Under the pieces are notes generated by a model that was given only the letters and a program-made list of their open reading frames with translations, made no database searches and was not told where the DNA came from. A stretch of DNA of 64,000 nucleotides from Streptomyces seoulensis (GTDB taxonomy: Bacteria > Actinomycetota > Actinomycetes > Streptomycetales > Streptomycetaceae). A program made the translations under genes and the position numbers. The stretch is taken from positions 6,478,275-6,542,274 of the forward strand of contig NZ_AP025667.1 of NCBI RefSeq assembly GCF_022846655.1. Reading direction: 5' to 3'. How positions within the stretch are numbered: the stretch's first letter is position 1; every line of letters begins with the position of its first letter. This document shows, in pieces, positions 41,739 through 51,635 of the stretch.

Positions 41739-42923
41739 TCAGGATGGCGAAGGTCGCCCGGTCGTGGACGCGGGCCGGCCCTCGGGCAGCCGCCGGACCG
41801 CGAAGACGGTGGTGTCGTCGCCGAGCCGGCCGTGCGTGTGCCGCAGCACCCCCTCGCGCACCAGGCGCACCAGCCGCCGGGGCGCGGCCCGCCCGGGGTC
41901 GGCGGCCACCGCCCGCTCCACCTCGCCGAGCAGCGGGTAGAACTCGTCGGCCCGGCCGCGGGCCTCGGTCACGCCGTCCGTCACCATCAGCAGCGTCTCG
42001 TCCGCGTCCAGCCGCTCCCGGCAGGCGGGCGGACCCTTCCGCCCCTCGGCAGCCGCGTCCCCGGTCAGGTCCCCGAAGCCGATCGGCAGCCGCTCCCCGC
42101 CGGGCAGCGGGCGCACCCCGCGCGGGCCCACGGCGAGCGGCGGCTCATGCCCGAAGTTGATCATCTCGACGGTGTCGGGGGCGTCCTCGGAGAAGGTGAA
42201 CAGCAGGGCGGTGGCGAACCGGTCGCCGTCGTATTGGCCGAGCGCCGCGGTGTGCCCCCGGTGGCGGGACATCCGCACCTCGAGACGGTCGGCGACGGTC
42301 ACCAGATCGGGCTCGTGGTACGCGGCCTCCCGGAAGCTGCTGAGCAGCGCGGCCGCGGTCTCCACCGCGCCGAGCCCCTTGCCCTGCACATCGCCGAGGA
42401 GCACACGGGTGCCGTGCGGGCCGGGCTGGATGTCGTAGAAGTCGCCGCCCACCCGCGCGTCCGTGTCGGCGGCCAGATACACGCCCGCGTGCTCCAGACC
42501 CGCCCAGTTCGACGGCAGCGGGCGCAGCACGGTGCGGCGGGTGGTCTCGGCGATGTCCCGCATGTGCAGGCCCTGCCGCTCCCGGCGCACCCGCACCACG
42601 GAGGCGATCACGGCGAGCGCACCACCGAGCGCGACCAGCACGAAGTCGGCGGTGCCCGCCCGGTACCGCTCGGGGAATACGGTGTCGACGGCGAGGAAGG
42701 TGACGAGCGACAGCAGGGCGAACGTGATGGTCGCGCCCACCCCGCAGACGGCGGCGGCGATGCTCGGGACCAGGATGATCCAGGAGACGACGCGGAACTG
42801 CTCGCCGGTGCGGAAGTCCACCGTCACGATGGCCGCCAGCAGCACCAGCGGCACCAGCCAGGACGTGCCCCGGCCGAAGATCCGCCGCCGCTCGTTGCGA
42901 CGCCGGTACTCCATCTCGGTCAC
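41739..42923 (-). CDS. membrane-bound PP2C (SpoIIE-type) phosphatase
   Basis: 394 residues from GTG 42923 (GGAG 8 bases upstream; MEY at 42914 is the next start). The first ~110 residues have three or four membrane helices (GTSWLVPLVLLAAIVTVDF, VVSWIILVPSIAAAVCGVGATI, FVLVALGGALAVIASVV). Then the PP2C domain has RVGGDFYDIQP, VLLGDVQGKGL and LGDDTTVFAV. It should dephosphorylate a partner-switching anti-anti-sigma factor at the membrane. Partner unknown. Confidence 0.93.
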   Translation of the reverse strand: MTEMEYRRRNERRRIFGRGTSWLVPLVLLAAIVTVDFRTGEQFRVVSWIILVPSIAAAVCGVGATITFALLSLVTFLAVDTVFPERYRAGTADFVLVALGGALAVIASVVRVRRERQGLHMRDIAETTRRTVLRPLPSNWAGLEHAGVYLAADTDARVGGDFYDIQPGPHGTRVLLGDVQGKGLGAVETAAALLSSFREAAYHEPDLVTVADRLEVRMSRHRGHTAALGQYDGDRFATALLFTFSEDAPDTVEMINFGHEPPLAVGPRGVRPLPGGERLPIGFGDLTGDAAAEGRKGPPACRERLDADETLLMVTDGVTEARGRADEFYPLLGEVERAVAADPGRAAPRRLVRLVREGVLRHTHGRLGDDTTVFAVRRLPEGRPASTTGRPSPS

Positions 42924-43146
42924 GAGCCATCTCCGTCCCGAGACCGCGCGTCTCTCCGTCCCGGGGCCGCGCTTCGCATCGCGGCGGGCCGTCGTCCTCG
43001 GAAACCTCAGGGGAACACGGACCGATTCCGGCCGCATCCGGGACCCGTCACCCGCCCGGCCGAGTTGCCGGGCCGTCGCCGCAGGTGTGCCCTGGAAGGC
43101 GGGGCCGCCGAGTCGCGGCCCGAAGCGGCGAGAGAGGAGCGCTCTC
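42924..43146. other. divergent intergenic region
   Basis: No gene is supported; it separates the phosphatase and the plus-strand membrane protein and should contain both promoters. Confidence 0.5.
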
Positions 43147-43611
43147 ATGGCTCACGCGGCACCCGCGTCCGGCGCGCTGCCCCGAGGCGGCCGTAAGGAC
43201 GCACGGGGCACCTACGTCCCTCCCGACATCCTCGACGCCCGCACCCACCGCATGGCCAGGATCGCGGTACCGGTGCTGACGGCACTGGTCTACGGCTACT
43301 GGGCGGCCGCCAACCGGCGCGGCGGCGGTCCCGTCACGGGCTGGAACCTGCTCTTCGGGTTCCTCACCGCGCTGGTGTTCGCGGTCGTCTTCTTCGGCGT
43401 GCTGACCATCGCGCCCAGGCTGCGCCGCGAGCTGCACGCGCTGACGTGGGCGGTGTTCATCGGCGTCTCGTTCGGCTTCCTCTACAACCAGGCGGGCGCC
43501 TCCATGGTCCGCTCCGTCGGCATACCGCTGCTGGTGGCGGCGGTGACGTTCATCGTGTTCTTCTACCGCTTCTACACCCGCGAGGACGCCGTGGGGCACC
43601 GCGTCCACTGA
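43147..43611 (+). CDS. integral membrane protein
   Basis: 154 residues from ATG 43147 with GAGAGAGGAG. After ~35 polar residues four membrane helices follow: ARIAVPVLTALVYGYWA, WNLLFGFLTALVFAVVFFGVLTI, ALTWAVFIGVSFGFLY and VGIPLLVAAVTFIVFFYRFY. Family not recognised. It is 66 bp before the next membrane protein gene and on the same strand. Confidence 0.75.
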   Translation: MAHAAPASGALPRGGRKDARGTYVPPDILDARTHRMARIAVPVLTALVYGYWAAANRRGGGPVTGWNLLFGFLTALVFAVVFFGVLTIAPRLRRELHALTWAVFIGVSFGFLYNQAGASMVRSVGIPLLVAAVTFIVFFYRFYTREDAVGHRVH

Positions 43612-43677
43612 GGGGCCCGTCCCCCGAACGCACCCCCACCGCTCGCGCCGCGGCTCCGACGGGACTTGCCTTGAGGC

Positions 43678-44601
43678 GTGCACCCCCGCCTCCGGAGTGC
43701 CCTGTCGACCGCGCTGATCGCTCTGTTCTGCCTCCTCGTGCCCTTCGGCGCGCCGGCGGCCTGGGCGGCGTACACGCTCACCGACACGGGCCGGTACGTC
43801 ACCACGATGGCACCGCTCGCCGCCGACCCGGCCGTGCGGGACGCCGTCGCGCAGACGGTCGGCGACGGCATCCTGCGCGAGGTGGACCAGCGGGCGGACA
43901 TGAGCCCGGTACGCGGCTCGGTGGGCCCCTTCGTCCGGGACGCGGTGCGCTCCTTCACCCACACCCGCGCCTTCCGGCTCGCCTGGGACACCGGCAACCG
44001 GGTCACCCACGACGCCGTACTGCGGGCCCTGCGCGAGGAGGCCCCGGCCGGCGGTGCCCCGCGCGCGGTCACCGTCGACCTGGCCCCGGTCACCGCCCAG
44101 GTCAAGGCGCAGCTCGCCGAGGACCACGTACCGCTCGCCGCCCGCATCCCGGTCCGCCACACCGAGGTGCCGGTGCTCCCGGCGGGTGAGCTGACCCGGT
44201 ACCGCAAGGGGTTCCACATGCTCGAAGTCGCCGGTCTGTGGCTGCCGGTGGCAGCCGTCGTGTTCGCCGCCGCCGGGATCGCGCTGGCCGTGCGCCGCCG
44301 CCGCGCCGTCGTCGCCACCGCGCTGGGCACGGCGATCGGCGGCGCGCTGCTCGGGCTCGCCCTCACCGCGGGCCGCGCGCTGACCCTGGCCGACCTCCCG
44401 GCCGACGTACCGCACCCGGTCGCGGCCGCGGTCTACGACGCCCTCACCTCGGGCCTGCGCACCGTCTCCTGGCTGCTGCTCCTGCTCGGTCTCGTGGTCG
44501 CCCTGACAGCCTGGCTCACCCGCCGCCGCTCGGCCCGCCGCAGGCAGACGGGCGGCCCCGAGTCGGCCGGGACGCCCTCGCGGACACGGGCGCGCGTCTG
44601 A
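43678..44601 (+). CDS. integral membrane protein with large extracellular loop
   Basis: 307 residues from GTG 43678. One N-terminal helix (ALIALFCLLVPFGAPAAWAAY), a ~170-residue outside loop (TDTGRYVTTMAPLAADPAVRDAVAQTVGDGIL...), then three helices from about residue 183: LWLPVAAVVFAAAGIALAV, LGTAIGGALLGLALTAG and TVSWLLLLLGLVVALTAWLT. The C-terminus is basic. Function unknown. Confidence 0.75.
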   Translation: MHPRLRSALSTALIALFCLLVPFGAPAAWAAYTLTDTGRYVTTMAPLAADPAVRDAVAQTVGDGILREVDQRADMSPVRGSVGPFVRDAVRSFTHTRAFRLAWDTGNRVTHDAVLRALREEAPAGGAPRAVTVDLAPVTAQVKAQLAEDHVPLAARIPVRHTEVPVLPAGELTRYRKGFHMLEVAGLWLPVAAVVFAAAGIALAVRRRRAVVATALGTAIGGALLGLALTAGRALTLADLPADVPHPVAAAVYDALTSGLRTVSWLLLLLGLVVALTAWLTRRRSARRRQTGGPESAGTPSRTRARV

Positions 44602-44679
44602 GTCCTCCCCAACCTGTGGACGGCGCGCGCCGGTTCGGCGTCGCCCGCCCGGACCGGACCAAACGACCATAATGGGCGC

Positions 44680-46611
44680 ATGCCCCGAGAGTTCCCCATC
44701 GGCCTCACCCCGCCCGACTGGCTGGTCCGGAACCTCCGCCCGCAGCAGGCCCCCGTCAACTGGGCCGCCGTGGCGCGGGCCGCCATCGCCATGGCCCTGC
44801 CCCTGGCGATCGGACTGGCGGCGGGGCAGCCCGCGCTGGGCGCGCTCGCCTCCATGGGCGCCCTGAACGGCGTCATCGGCGACACCGCCGACGCCTACCG
44901 GATGCGCGTCATCACCATCGCCATCCCCCAGCTCATCGGCGCCGTCGGCGTCATCCTCGGCCAGCTCGTGTTCGATCGCGGCTGGTACGCCGTCGTCGTG
45001 GTCACCGGGGTCGCGCTGGTCTCCGGGATGATCTCGACCATCGGCACGGTGTCCTCCGTCGCGGGGCTGCTGCTCCTGCTCGACTGCGTGATCGGCGCCG
45101 GGCTCCCGCTGCCCCACCCCTGGTGGCTGGCGCCGCTGCTGATGACCGGGGGCGGGCTGCTGGTGCTGGCCCTCGCCCTGGTGGCATGGCCGCTGCGAGC
45201 CGGGGTGCCGGAGCGGGCGTCGGTCGCGAACGCCTACCGCCGGGTGGCCGACCTGCTGGCCGCGTGCGGCGACGAGGACCGCTACATCGGCGCCCGCTTC
45301 GACGTCACCCGCTCGCTGAACCAGGCATACGACCTGATCCTCGGACACCGGGCCCGGCACCACGGACGCAGCGAGGAACTCACCCGCCTGCTGGCCCGGT
45401 TGAACGCCATCACCCCGCTCGTCGAGGCCGCCCCCGCCGTCCACCTCACCGGGCGCCCGCTGCCACCGCAGGCCCCCGAGGCGGTGCGCGCGCTGGCCCG
45501 CGCCGTCGAGACCGGCGACACGGCCGGGCTGCGCCCGCCGAAGCTCCCGCTGGCCCTCACCGAGACCGAGCGCGCCGTCGATCACGCCCTGCGGCACCTC
45601 GCCGAGGTGGTCACCTCACCCTCGGTGGACCCGCGCGGCGTCGACGAACGCGCCGTCGCCCTCCATGTCCGCACCGCCCGCGCCGCCCGGGACGCGATGC
45701 TCTCCGCGGGCTCCTGGCGGTACGGGCTGCGCCTCGCGGTCTGCATCGGCATCGCGCAGGCCCTCGTCTCCCTCGTCGCGGTCCCCCGCTCCTACTGGGT
45801 CGCGCTGACCATCACCTTCGTCCTCAAGCCCGACTTCGGCTCGGTCTTCTCCCGCGCCCTGCTGCGCGCGCTGGGCACGGTGGCGGGGCTGGCGGTCGCT
45901 GCGGCGGTCCTGGCGGAGGTGCCGATCGGCTGGTGGGACGTCCCCGTGATGCTGCTGCTCGCGCCGCTCGTCCCGGCGCTCACCCCGCGCGGCTACGGCT
46001 TCCAGACGGCCGCGATCACCCCGGTGATCCTCCTTCTCTCCGACATCCTCAACCACCAGGGCACCGCCCTGCTGCTGCCCCGGCTGCTGGACTCCCTCAT
46101 GGGCTGCGCGATCGCCCTGGTCGCGGGGTATCTGCTCTGGCCGGAGAGCTGGCACACCCGTGTCGGCGACCGGCTCGCGGACGCGGTCGAGGACACGGCG
46201 GCCTACGTCGGGACGGCGTTCGGCACCGGGACCGACCCCGCCCGCCGCACCCGGATGCGCCGCCGCCTCTACCGCGATCTGTCCACCATCCGGACGGAAT
46301 TCCAGCGCGCGCTGACCGAACCACCGCCCACCGGGCGGCGCGCCGCGGCATGGTGGCCCCTGGTGGTCGCGGTGGAACGGATCGTCGACGCGACGACCGC
46401 GGCCCGCGTCCGCGTCCTCCACGGCGCACCGCCCCCGTCCTCGGCCGAAGTGGACCAAGTTGTGCGCCAACTCGGTGAATTGGCGGAGGGCGTCCGCGAG
46501 GCCGAGATCCTCACCGCCTTCCCCACCCACCTGACCGGTCCGGCGGGAAGCGTGCTGGAACCGGTACGACAAGAAGTGGCGGCCGCGAGAGCCATCGCCA
46601 CGCCGCACTGA
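44680..46611 (+). CDS. FUSC-family (aromatic acid efflux-like) membrane protein
   Basis: 643 residues from ATG 44680. Two blocks of about six helices: one near the N-terminus (IAMALPLAIGLAAGQPALGALASMG...) and one after about residue 350 (LRLAVCIGIAQALVSLVAVPRSYWVALTITFVLKPDFGSVFSRALLRALGTVAGL). Between and after them are cytoplasmic helical parts. The second block's PRSYWVALT and LKPDFG match the FUSC signature. It probably exports aromatic carboxylates or related compounds. Confidence 0.85.
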   Translation: MPREFPIGLTPPDWLVRNLRPQQAPVNWAAVARAAIAMALPLAIGLAAGQPALGALASMGALNGVIGDTADAYRMRVITIAIPQLIGAVGVILGQLVFDRGWYAVVVVTGVALVSGMISTIGTVSSVAGLLLLLDCVIGAGLPLPHPWWLAPLLMTGGGLLVLALALVAWPLRAGVPERASVANAYRRVADLLAACGDEDRYIGARFDVTRSLNQAYDLILGHRARHHGRSEELTRLLARLNAITPLVEAAPAVHLTGRPLPPQAPEAVRALARAVETGDTAGLRPPKLPLALTETERAVDHALRHLAEVVTSPSVDPRGVDERAVALHVRTARAARDAMLSAGSWRYGLRLAVCIGIAQALVSLVAVPRSYWVALTITFVLKPDFGSVFSRALLRALGTVAGLAVAAAVLAEVPIGWWDVPVMLLLAPLVPALTPRGYGFQTAAITPVILLLSDILNHQGTALLLPRLLDSLMGCAIALVAGYLLWPESWHTRVGDRLADAVEDTAAYVGTAFGTGTDPARRTRMRRRLYRDLSTIRTEFQRALTEPPPTGRRAAAWWPLVVAVERIVDATTAARVRVLHGAPPPSSAEVDQVVRQLGELAEGVREAEILTAFPTHLTGPAGSVLEPVRQEVAAARAIATPH

Positions 46612-46682
46612 TAGGCCGCTAACCTAACGTGGCCGTCCTGGCCAGGGATCTACGGCGACAACTCACGCGAAGGGGTGCGCAC

Positions 46683-48638
46683 ATGGGCATTCTCACTCTC
46701 CTGCGGAACGCGTTCGGCCGAGGACGCAAAGAGCGTCCCGCCGAGGCGGAGAGTGCGGACCAACTCCCCACCCCCCGCCAGGAACACGACCTGGTAGCAG
46801 CGGCGTTCGACACCCCCCGCGTACCGGCCCAGCAGGCCGCCGAACGGGGCACGACGGAGACGGCCGAGCCGCAGGGTGCGGTGGAGACCCCCGAGGCGGA
46901 CGCCCCGGTGGACGAGGCGGAGACTCCGAAGGCGGAGTCGGCCACGCCGGAGTCGGAGCAGCCGCAGGCCGAGGTGCCGGAGGCGGAGGTGCCTGAGGCC
47001 GAGGTGCCTGAGGCCGAGGTGCCACAGGCCGAGGTGCCGGAGGCCGAGGTGCCGGAGGCGGAAGCCGCGAAGACGGCCGCGCCCGAGTCCCTGGCCACGG
47101 CCGAGGGGTCGGACACGGAGGCCCCGGAGGCGGCGACCGAGCCCGAGCCGGTGTCGAAGGCGGAGCCGGAGGTCCAGGAGGCGGCCGCGGTCGCGGACGC
47201 ACCGGAGGCGGAGGCCGCACCCGCTGAGGCGGAGACCGCCGAGGTGACGGACGCGCCGGAGGCAGAGGCGCACGCTCCTGCGACGGCGGAGCCGGAGACC
47301 GTGACCGCGGAGGAAGCCCCGAAGGCGGCGGAGCCCGAGGCTCTGGACGCGGCCGACGCCCCGGAGGCAGAGGCAGCCGGGACCGAGGTCTCGCAGCCCG
47401 AGCCCCTGACGCTGGAGCCGTCCATCCTCGACCCGGAGCCGACGGCGCCGGAGGCGGACGCACCGTCCACCCCGGAGGCGGACGCGGAGGTGCTGGTACC
47501 TCAGCAGCGCACCGAGCCCCTGCCCGAGGCGGAGGCCGACCAGCCGGCCATCCCCGAACAGGCCACGGAGCCGAACGCCGACGCACTGACGGAGCAGGCC
47601 CCCGAGACCCTGCCGACCCCCGAGGCGGAGCCGAAGGCGGCCGCCGAGCCGGAGCCCACCCCGGCGCCGGAGGCCGAAGCCGAGCCCAAGGACGCCCCCG
47701 AGCCGGTGGCCGAAGCCCAGCCGGAGCCCACCCCCGCCCCTGAGGCCGAAGCCGAACCGGAGGAGGCCCCGGCAGCGAAGGCGGCCGCCGAACCTGAGCC
47801 CGCCCCCGCGCCGAAGGCAGAAGCCGAACCGGAGCCCACCCCCACCCCGGACCCCGCCCCCGCAGCCGCCGACGGCGCCAAGCCCCCGCAGGCGGCACCC
47901 GCACCCGACGACGCATCCAGCACGGGTGGTGCGGGTGGGAACGCCTCCGAGGCCGAGGGCGCAGCCGAGGCCGAGCACCCCGCCGCCACAACCCCCCTCA
48001 CCGCCACCCCCTCCCTCACCACGGCCCACGCCGCCGCGGCAGCGACCCTCACCCGCACCGACCTCACCGGCACCGCGGCGAAGCTCTACCTCGTGCTGGA
48101 CCGCTCCGCGAGCATGCGCCCGTACTACAAGGACGGCTCGGCCCAGGCCCTGGCAGACCAGACCCTCGCCCTGGCGGCCCACCTGGACGAGGACCCGAAG
48201 GTCCACGTCGTCTTCTTCTCCACGGAGGTGGACGGCACCACCGACCTCACCCTCACCGAGGACCACGCCACCAAGATCGACGAGACGCACGCGGGCCTCG
48301 GCCGCATGGGCCGTACCAGCTACCACGCCGCCGTGGAAGCCGTACTCGCCCACACGGACAAGCACAACGCCCCCGACGACGACGTCCTGGTGATCTTCCA
48401 GACGGACGGCGCCCCCGACGCCAAGACCCCCGCCACCCAGGCCCTCACGGAGGCGGCGAAGACCCACCCCAAGGTCTTCTTCTCCTTCGTCGCCTTCGGT
48501 GACCTGGACAACAAGGCGTTCGACTACCTCCGCAAGCTCAAGACGGAGAACACGTCCTTCTTCCACGCGGGCCCGACCCCCCGCGAGCTGACGGACACCG
48601 AGCTCTACGAGGGCGTACTCGCCGGCTGGCGCCCGTAA
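46683..48638 (+). CDS. VWA-domain protein with long acidic Pro-Glu-Ala tract (TerF-like)
   Basis: 651 residues from ATG 46683 after GAAGGGGT. A short basic N-terminus ([18 protein letters not shown]) precedes residues ~50-465, a low-complexity Glu/Pro/Ala region that includes [16 protein letters not shown] repeats. The C-terminal ~185 residues are a VWA domain with the MIDAS motif VLDRSASM (about residue 473), then [12 protein letters not shown] and [15 protein letters not shown]. It binds a divalent metal and partner proteins. VWA proteins of this type accompany TerD systems; a TerD fusion lies 23 kb away. Confidence 0.85.
   Translation: MGILTLLRNAFGRGRKERPAEAESADQLPTPRQEHDLVAAAFDTPRVPAQQAAERGTTETAEPQGAVETPEADAPVDEAETPKAESATPESEQPQAEVPEAEVPEAEVPEAEVPQAEVPEAEVPEAEAAKTAAPESLATAEGSDTEAPEAATEPEPVSKAEPEVQEAAAVADAPEAEAAPAEAETAEVTDAPEAEAHAPATAEPETVTAEEAPKAAEPEALDAADAPEAEAAGTEVSQPEPLTLEPSILDPEPTAPEADAPSTPEADAEVLVPQQRTEPLPEAEADQPAIPEQATEPNADALTEQAPETLPTPEAEPKAAAEPEPTPAPEAEAEPKDAPEPVAEAQPEPTPAPEAEAEPEEAPAAKAAAEPEPAPAPKAEAEPEPTPTPDPAPAAADGAKPPQAAPAPDDASSTGGAGGNASEAEGAAEAEHPAATTPLTATPSLTTAHAAAAATLTRTDLTGTAAKLYLVLDRSASMRPYYKDGSAQALADQTLALAAHLDEDPKVHVVFFSTEVDGTTDLTLTEDHATKIDETHAGLGRMGRTSYHAAVEAVLAHTDKHNAPDDDVLVIFQTDGAPDAKTPATQALTEAAKTHPKVFFSFVAFGDLDNKAFDYLRKLKTENTSFFHAGPTPRELTDTELYEGVLAGWRP
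46973..47062 (+). repeat. 15-bp tandem repeats coding EVPEA
   Basis: Units close to GAGGTGCCTGAGGCC repeat about six times in frame inside the VWA gene. Confidence 0.8.
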
Positions 48639-48657
48639 CCCCCGTCCCACCCCAGGT

Positions 48658-48697
48658 GCCGCCCGCGTCCCACCCCGTAAAACGGGAGGCGGGCGGC
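48658..48697 (+). terminator. hairpin between VWA and metG
   Basis: GCCGCCCGC (48658-48666) pairs with GCGGGCGGC (48689-48697); a nested CCCCGTAAAACGGG hairpin lies inside the loop. Confidence 0.7.
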
Positions 48698-48757
48698 ATA
48701 CACACGTCGGCTACGATTTCAAGGTTCGTACCCGTAGCGACCTGGGAGCAGCCCCCG

Positions 48758-50473
48758 ATGGCTCGACACCTCATCACCAGCGCCCTTCCGTACATCAACG
48801 GGATCAAGCACCTGGGCAACATGGTGGGGTCCATGCTCCCGGCGGACGTGTACTCCCGGTACCTTCGCCAGCGCGGCCACGACGTCCTGTACATCTGCGC
48901 GACCGACGAGCACGGCACCCCCGCCGAGCTGGCCGCGAAGGAGCGGGGCCTGCCGGTGGACGAGTTCTGCGCCCAGGCGCACGACGCGCAGAAGGCGGTG
49001 TACGACGGCTTCGCGCTGGCCTTCGACTACTTCGGCCGCAGCTCCTCCGCCGAGAACCGCGAGATCACCCAGCACTTCGCCCGGAAGCTGAACGAGAACG
49101 GCTTCATCGAGGAGCGGGCGATCCGCCAGGTCTACTCCCCGGCCGACGGCCGCTTCCTGCCGGACCGCTACGTGGAGGGCACCTGCCCGCACTGCGGTTA
49201 CGACAAGGCCCGCGGCGACCAGTGCGAGAACTGCACCCGCGTGCTGGACCCGACCGACCTGATCGAGCCCCGCTCGGCGATCTCCGGCTCCACCGAGCTG
49301 GAGGTCCGCGAGACCAAGCACCTCTTCCTGCTCCAGTCCAAGCTGCAGCACGAGGTCGAGGAGTGGGTCTCCCGCCACGAGCAGGACTGGCCGCAGCTCG
49401 CCTCCTCCATCGCACGCAAGTGGCTGACCGAGGGCCTGCACGACCGCGCCATCACCCGTGACCTGGACTGGGGCGTGCCCGTCCCGGCCGACACCTGGCC
49501 GGAGCTGGCCGCCGAGGGCAAGGTCTTCTACGTCTGGTTCGACGCCCCGGTGGAGTACATCGGCGCGACGAAGGAGTGGGCCGACCAGGACCCGGAGAAC
49601 CGGGACTGGAAGTCGTGGTGGTACGAGGCGGACGACACCGTCCGCTACACGCAGTTCATGGCGAAGGACAACGTCCCGTTCCACACGGTGATGTTCCCGG
49701 CGACCGAGCTGGGTGTGCGCGAGCCGTGGAAGAAGGTCGATTACGTCAAGGCGTTCAACTGGCTGACGTACTACGGCGGCAAGTTCTCCACGTCGCAGAA
49801 GCGCGGCGTCTTCACCGACCAGGCCCTGGACATCCTCCCGGCGGACTACTGGCGCTACTTCCTGATCGCCAACGCCCCCGAGTCGGACGACTCGTCCTTC
49901 ACCTGGGAGCACTTCACCGCGACGGTCAACAAGGACCTCGCGGACACCCTGGGCAACTTCGTCAACCGCGTCCTGTCCTTCTCCAAGAAGCGCTTCGGCG
50001 AGGAGGTCCCGGCGGGCGCGGAGGCCGGCGAGGCCGAGGCCAAGCTGGGCGAGGAGATCGCGGGCCTGCTGGCCGAGTACGAGACCCAGATGGAGGCCCT
50101 CCAGTTCCGCAAGGCCGCGGCCGCGCTGCGCGCCCTGTGGTCGGCCGGAAACTCCTACCTGGAGGAGAAGGCCCCCTGGCTGGAGATCAAGACCGACCCC
50201 GAGGCCGCGGCCCTCACCCTGCGCACGGCGATGAACCTGATCCACCTGTACGCAGTGGTCTCCGAGCCCTTCATCCCGGCTTCCTCGGCGGCGATGCGCG
50301 CGGCGTTCTCGCTGCCGGACGACACGGCGACCTGGATCACCGAGGCCGAGGCCAAGGCCCTCACGACGGTCCCCGCGGGCACCCCCTTCACCGTCCCCCC
50401 GGTCCTGTTCGCCAAGCTGACGGACGAGGACCTGGAGACGTACAAGGAGCGTTTCGGCGGCACAGAAGGCTGA
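48758..50473 (+). CDS. metG: methionyl-tRNA synthetase
   Basis: 571 residues from ATG 48758 with GGGAGCA. Class I synthetase: [11 protein letters not shown] (HIGH-type), a zinc knuckle [17 protein letters not shown], and the KMSKS-type loop [11 protein letters not shown]. It charges methionine onto initiator and elongator tRNA-Met. The C-terminal oligonucleotide-binding dimerisation extension found in some bacterial enzymes is absent; length fits the actinobacterial form. Terminator ahead, small genes after. Confidence 0.97.
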   Translation: MARHLITSALPYINGIKHLGNMVGSMLPADVYSRYLRQRGHDVLYICATDEHGTPAELAAKERGLPVDEFCAQAHDAQKAVYDGFALAFDYFGRSSSAENREITQHFARKLNENGFIEERAIRQVYSPADGRFLPDRYVEGTCPHCGYDKARGDQCENCTRVLDPTDLIEPRSAISGSTELEVRETKHLFLLQSKLQHEVEEWVSRHEQDWPQLASSIARKWLTEGLHDRAITRDLDWGVPVPADTWPELAAEGKVFYVWFDAPVEYIGATKEWADQDPENRDWKSWWYEADDTVRYTQFMAKDNVPFHTVMFPATELGVREPWKKVDYVKAFNWLTYYGGKFSTSQKRGVFTDQALDILPADYWRYFLIANAPESDDSSFTWEHFTATVNKDLADTLGNFVNRVLSFSKKRFGEEVPAGAEAGEAEAKLGEEIAGLLAEYETQMEALQFRKAAAALRALWSAGNSYLEEKAPWLEIKTDPEAAALTLRTAMNLIHLYAVVSEPFIPASSAAMRAAFSLPDDTATWITEAEAKALTTVPAGTPFTVPPVLFAKLTDEDLETYKERFGGTEG

Positions 50474-50540
50474 CCCCCTCTCCAACGACGGCGCCGGCCC
50501 CCTCGGGACGACCCCCGCGGGCGACAAGTGGAGGAACATC

Positions 50541-50825
50541 ATGTCGTTCGTGAACTACTTCCCCGGTCGAGGCACCCTGCTGGAGCGCACCTTCCTGGAA
50601 GGCGAGGCCAAAGGGGAGGCGCGGGGTGAGGCCCGAGGGGAGGCGCGGGGGGAGGCCAAGGGGGTGTTGCGGGTGCTGGACGTGCGTGGCATCGCGGTGT
50701 CGGCCGACGTCCGCGAGCGGGTCACCTCCTGCACCGACCCCGTCCGGGTGAGCGAGTGGCTCGACCGTGCCGGGACCGTCGAGCGGGCCGAGGACCTCTT
50801 CTGCGACACCCCGGAGAATCCGTAG
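50541..50825 (+). CDS. Rpn-nuclease-C-terminus-like small protein with GEA repeats
   Basis: 94 residues from ATG 50541 with GTGGAGGAAC. After MSFVNYFPGRGTLLERTFLEG comes a repeat of (G/R)-E-A-(R/K) (residues 21-41), then VLRVLDVRGIAVSADVRERVTSCTDPVRVSEWLDRAGTVERAEDLF. This is the C-terminal part of Rpn/PD-(D/E)XK transposase-like proteins (recollection), but the nuclease domain is missing. It may be a truncated remnant that kept a start and ribosome site. A 12-bp unit codes the repeats. Confidence 0.6.
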   Translation: MSFVNYFPGRGTLLERTFLEGEAKGEARGEARGEARGEAKGVLRVLDVRGIAVSADVRERVTSCTDPVRVSEWLDRAGTVERAEDLFCDTPENP

Positions 50826-50865
50826 TCGCGGTGACCGGGCCCCGTTCTGGCAGAGTACGGATGCC

Positions 50866-51561
50866 GTGAGCATCCCCGAACTCCACCAGCGCCTGCTGGC
50901 CGACGTCGTCAGTGCCGGGAGTCCGTGCGGGCTCGTACTCGCCGGGGGTTACGCCCTGGATGGGCACGGTCTGGTCCGGCGGGCGCACGGCGATCTCGAC
51001 TTCGCCACCGAGAGCGCCGAGGCGATGGCGGGCATCGCCGACGGACTGGCCGCCGCGCTGGAGGCGCGGGGGCGGGGGGTGCGGGTGGAGGCGGTCACCG
51101 GGCGGACCGCTCAGCTCGGCGTCGTCGACCCGCCCACCGGCGAGTCCGTCCCGCTCACCCTGCACAGGGAAGCCTTCTGGCAGCCGGCCGAGCTGACCGC
51201 GTACGGGCCCGCCCTCTCGCTCCCGGACGCCGTCGGCACCAAGATCCGGGCGCTGTACGACCGGGGAGCGGCCGTCGACCTGATCGACGCGCGGGCCGCC
51301 ACCGGGCGTTTCTCCCTGCCCGAGCTGGAGGAGCTGGGCCGCCGCCATGCGTACGACGCCTTCGACCTGCCCACCCTCCAGTCCCGCCTGACCGGCACCG
51401 ACTTCTACTCCGACTTCGAGTTCCTGCGGTTCGGCCTCCCCCGCCACGAGGTCGGCGCCCTGCGCGCCTGGGCCCAGCACTGGTCCGACGACATCGCGGA
51501 ACGGCTGCTGGAGGACGGCGCGTATCCGGACGACGGGACCGAGGAGCCGGAAGCTCAGTAA
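50866..51561 (+). CDS. nucleotidyltransferase AbiEii/AbiGii toxin-like protein
   Basis: 231 residues from GTG 50866. The nucleotidyltransferase core is GLVLAGGYALDGHGLVRRAHGDLDF, with the G-G...D-x-D motif, followed by GTKIRALYDRGAAVDLIDARAATG near residue 126, as in AbiEii-type enzymes (GKs and R...D-L-I-D). These transfer a nucleotide to a target such as RNA and act as toxins or anti-phage factors. No AbiEi antitoxin-like gene is found beside it; the small gene upstream is unrelated in look. Confidence 0.65.
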   Translation: MSIPELHQRLLADVVSAGSPCGLVLAGGYALDGHGLVRRAHGDLDFATESAEAMAGIADGLAAALEARGRGVRVEAVTGRTAQLGVVDPPTGESVPLTLHREAFWQPAELTAYGPALSLPDAVGTKIRALYDRGAAVDLIDARAATGRFSLPELEELGRRHAYDAFDLPTLQSRLTGTDFYSDFEFLRFGLPRHEVGALRAWAQHWSDDIAERLLEDGAYPDDGTEEPEAQ

Positions 51562-51580
51562 GAGCCCGGCAAGTGGCTGG

Positions 51581-51602
51581 TAAAATTCGCTCACTTGAGC
51601 GA
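51581..51602 (+). promoter_or_regulatory. possible -10 box and palindrome upstream of the FG-GAP gene
   Basis: TAAAAT at 51581-51586 could be a -10. The 7-bp perfect inverted repeat TCGCTCA/TGAGCGA (51587-51593 with 51596-51602) follows at once. No good -35 was seen. Confidence 0.3.
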
Positions 51603-51635
51603 GGGTGGGGACCCTCGCGGGGGAGGGAACTTCAC

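Noticed and set aside
46973..47062. Tandem repeats as a CRISPR-like array
   Set aside because: Repeat units have no unique spacers between them and code in-frame residues of a protein.
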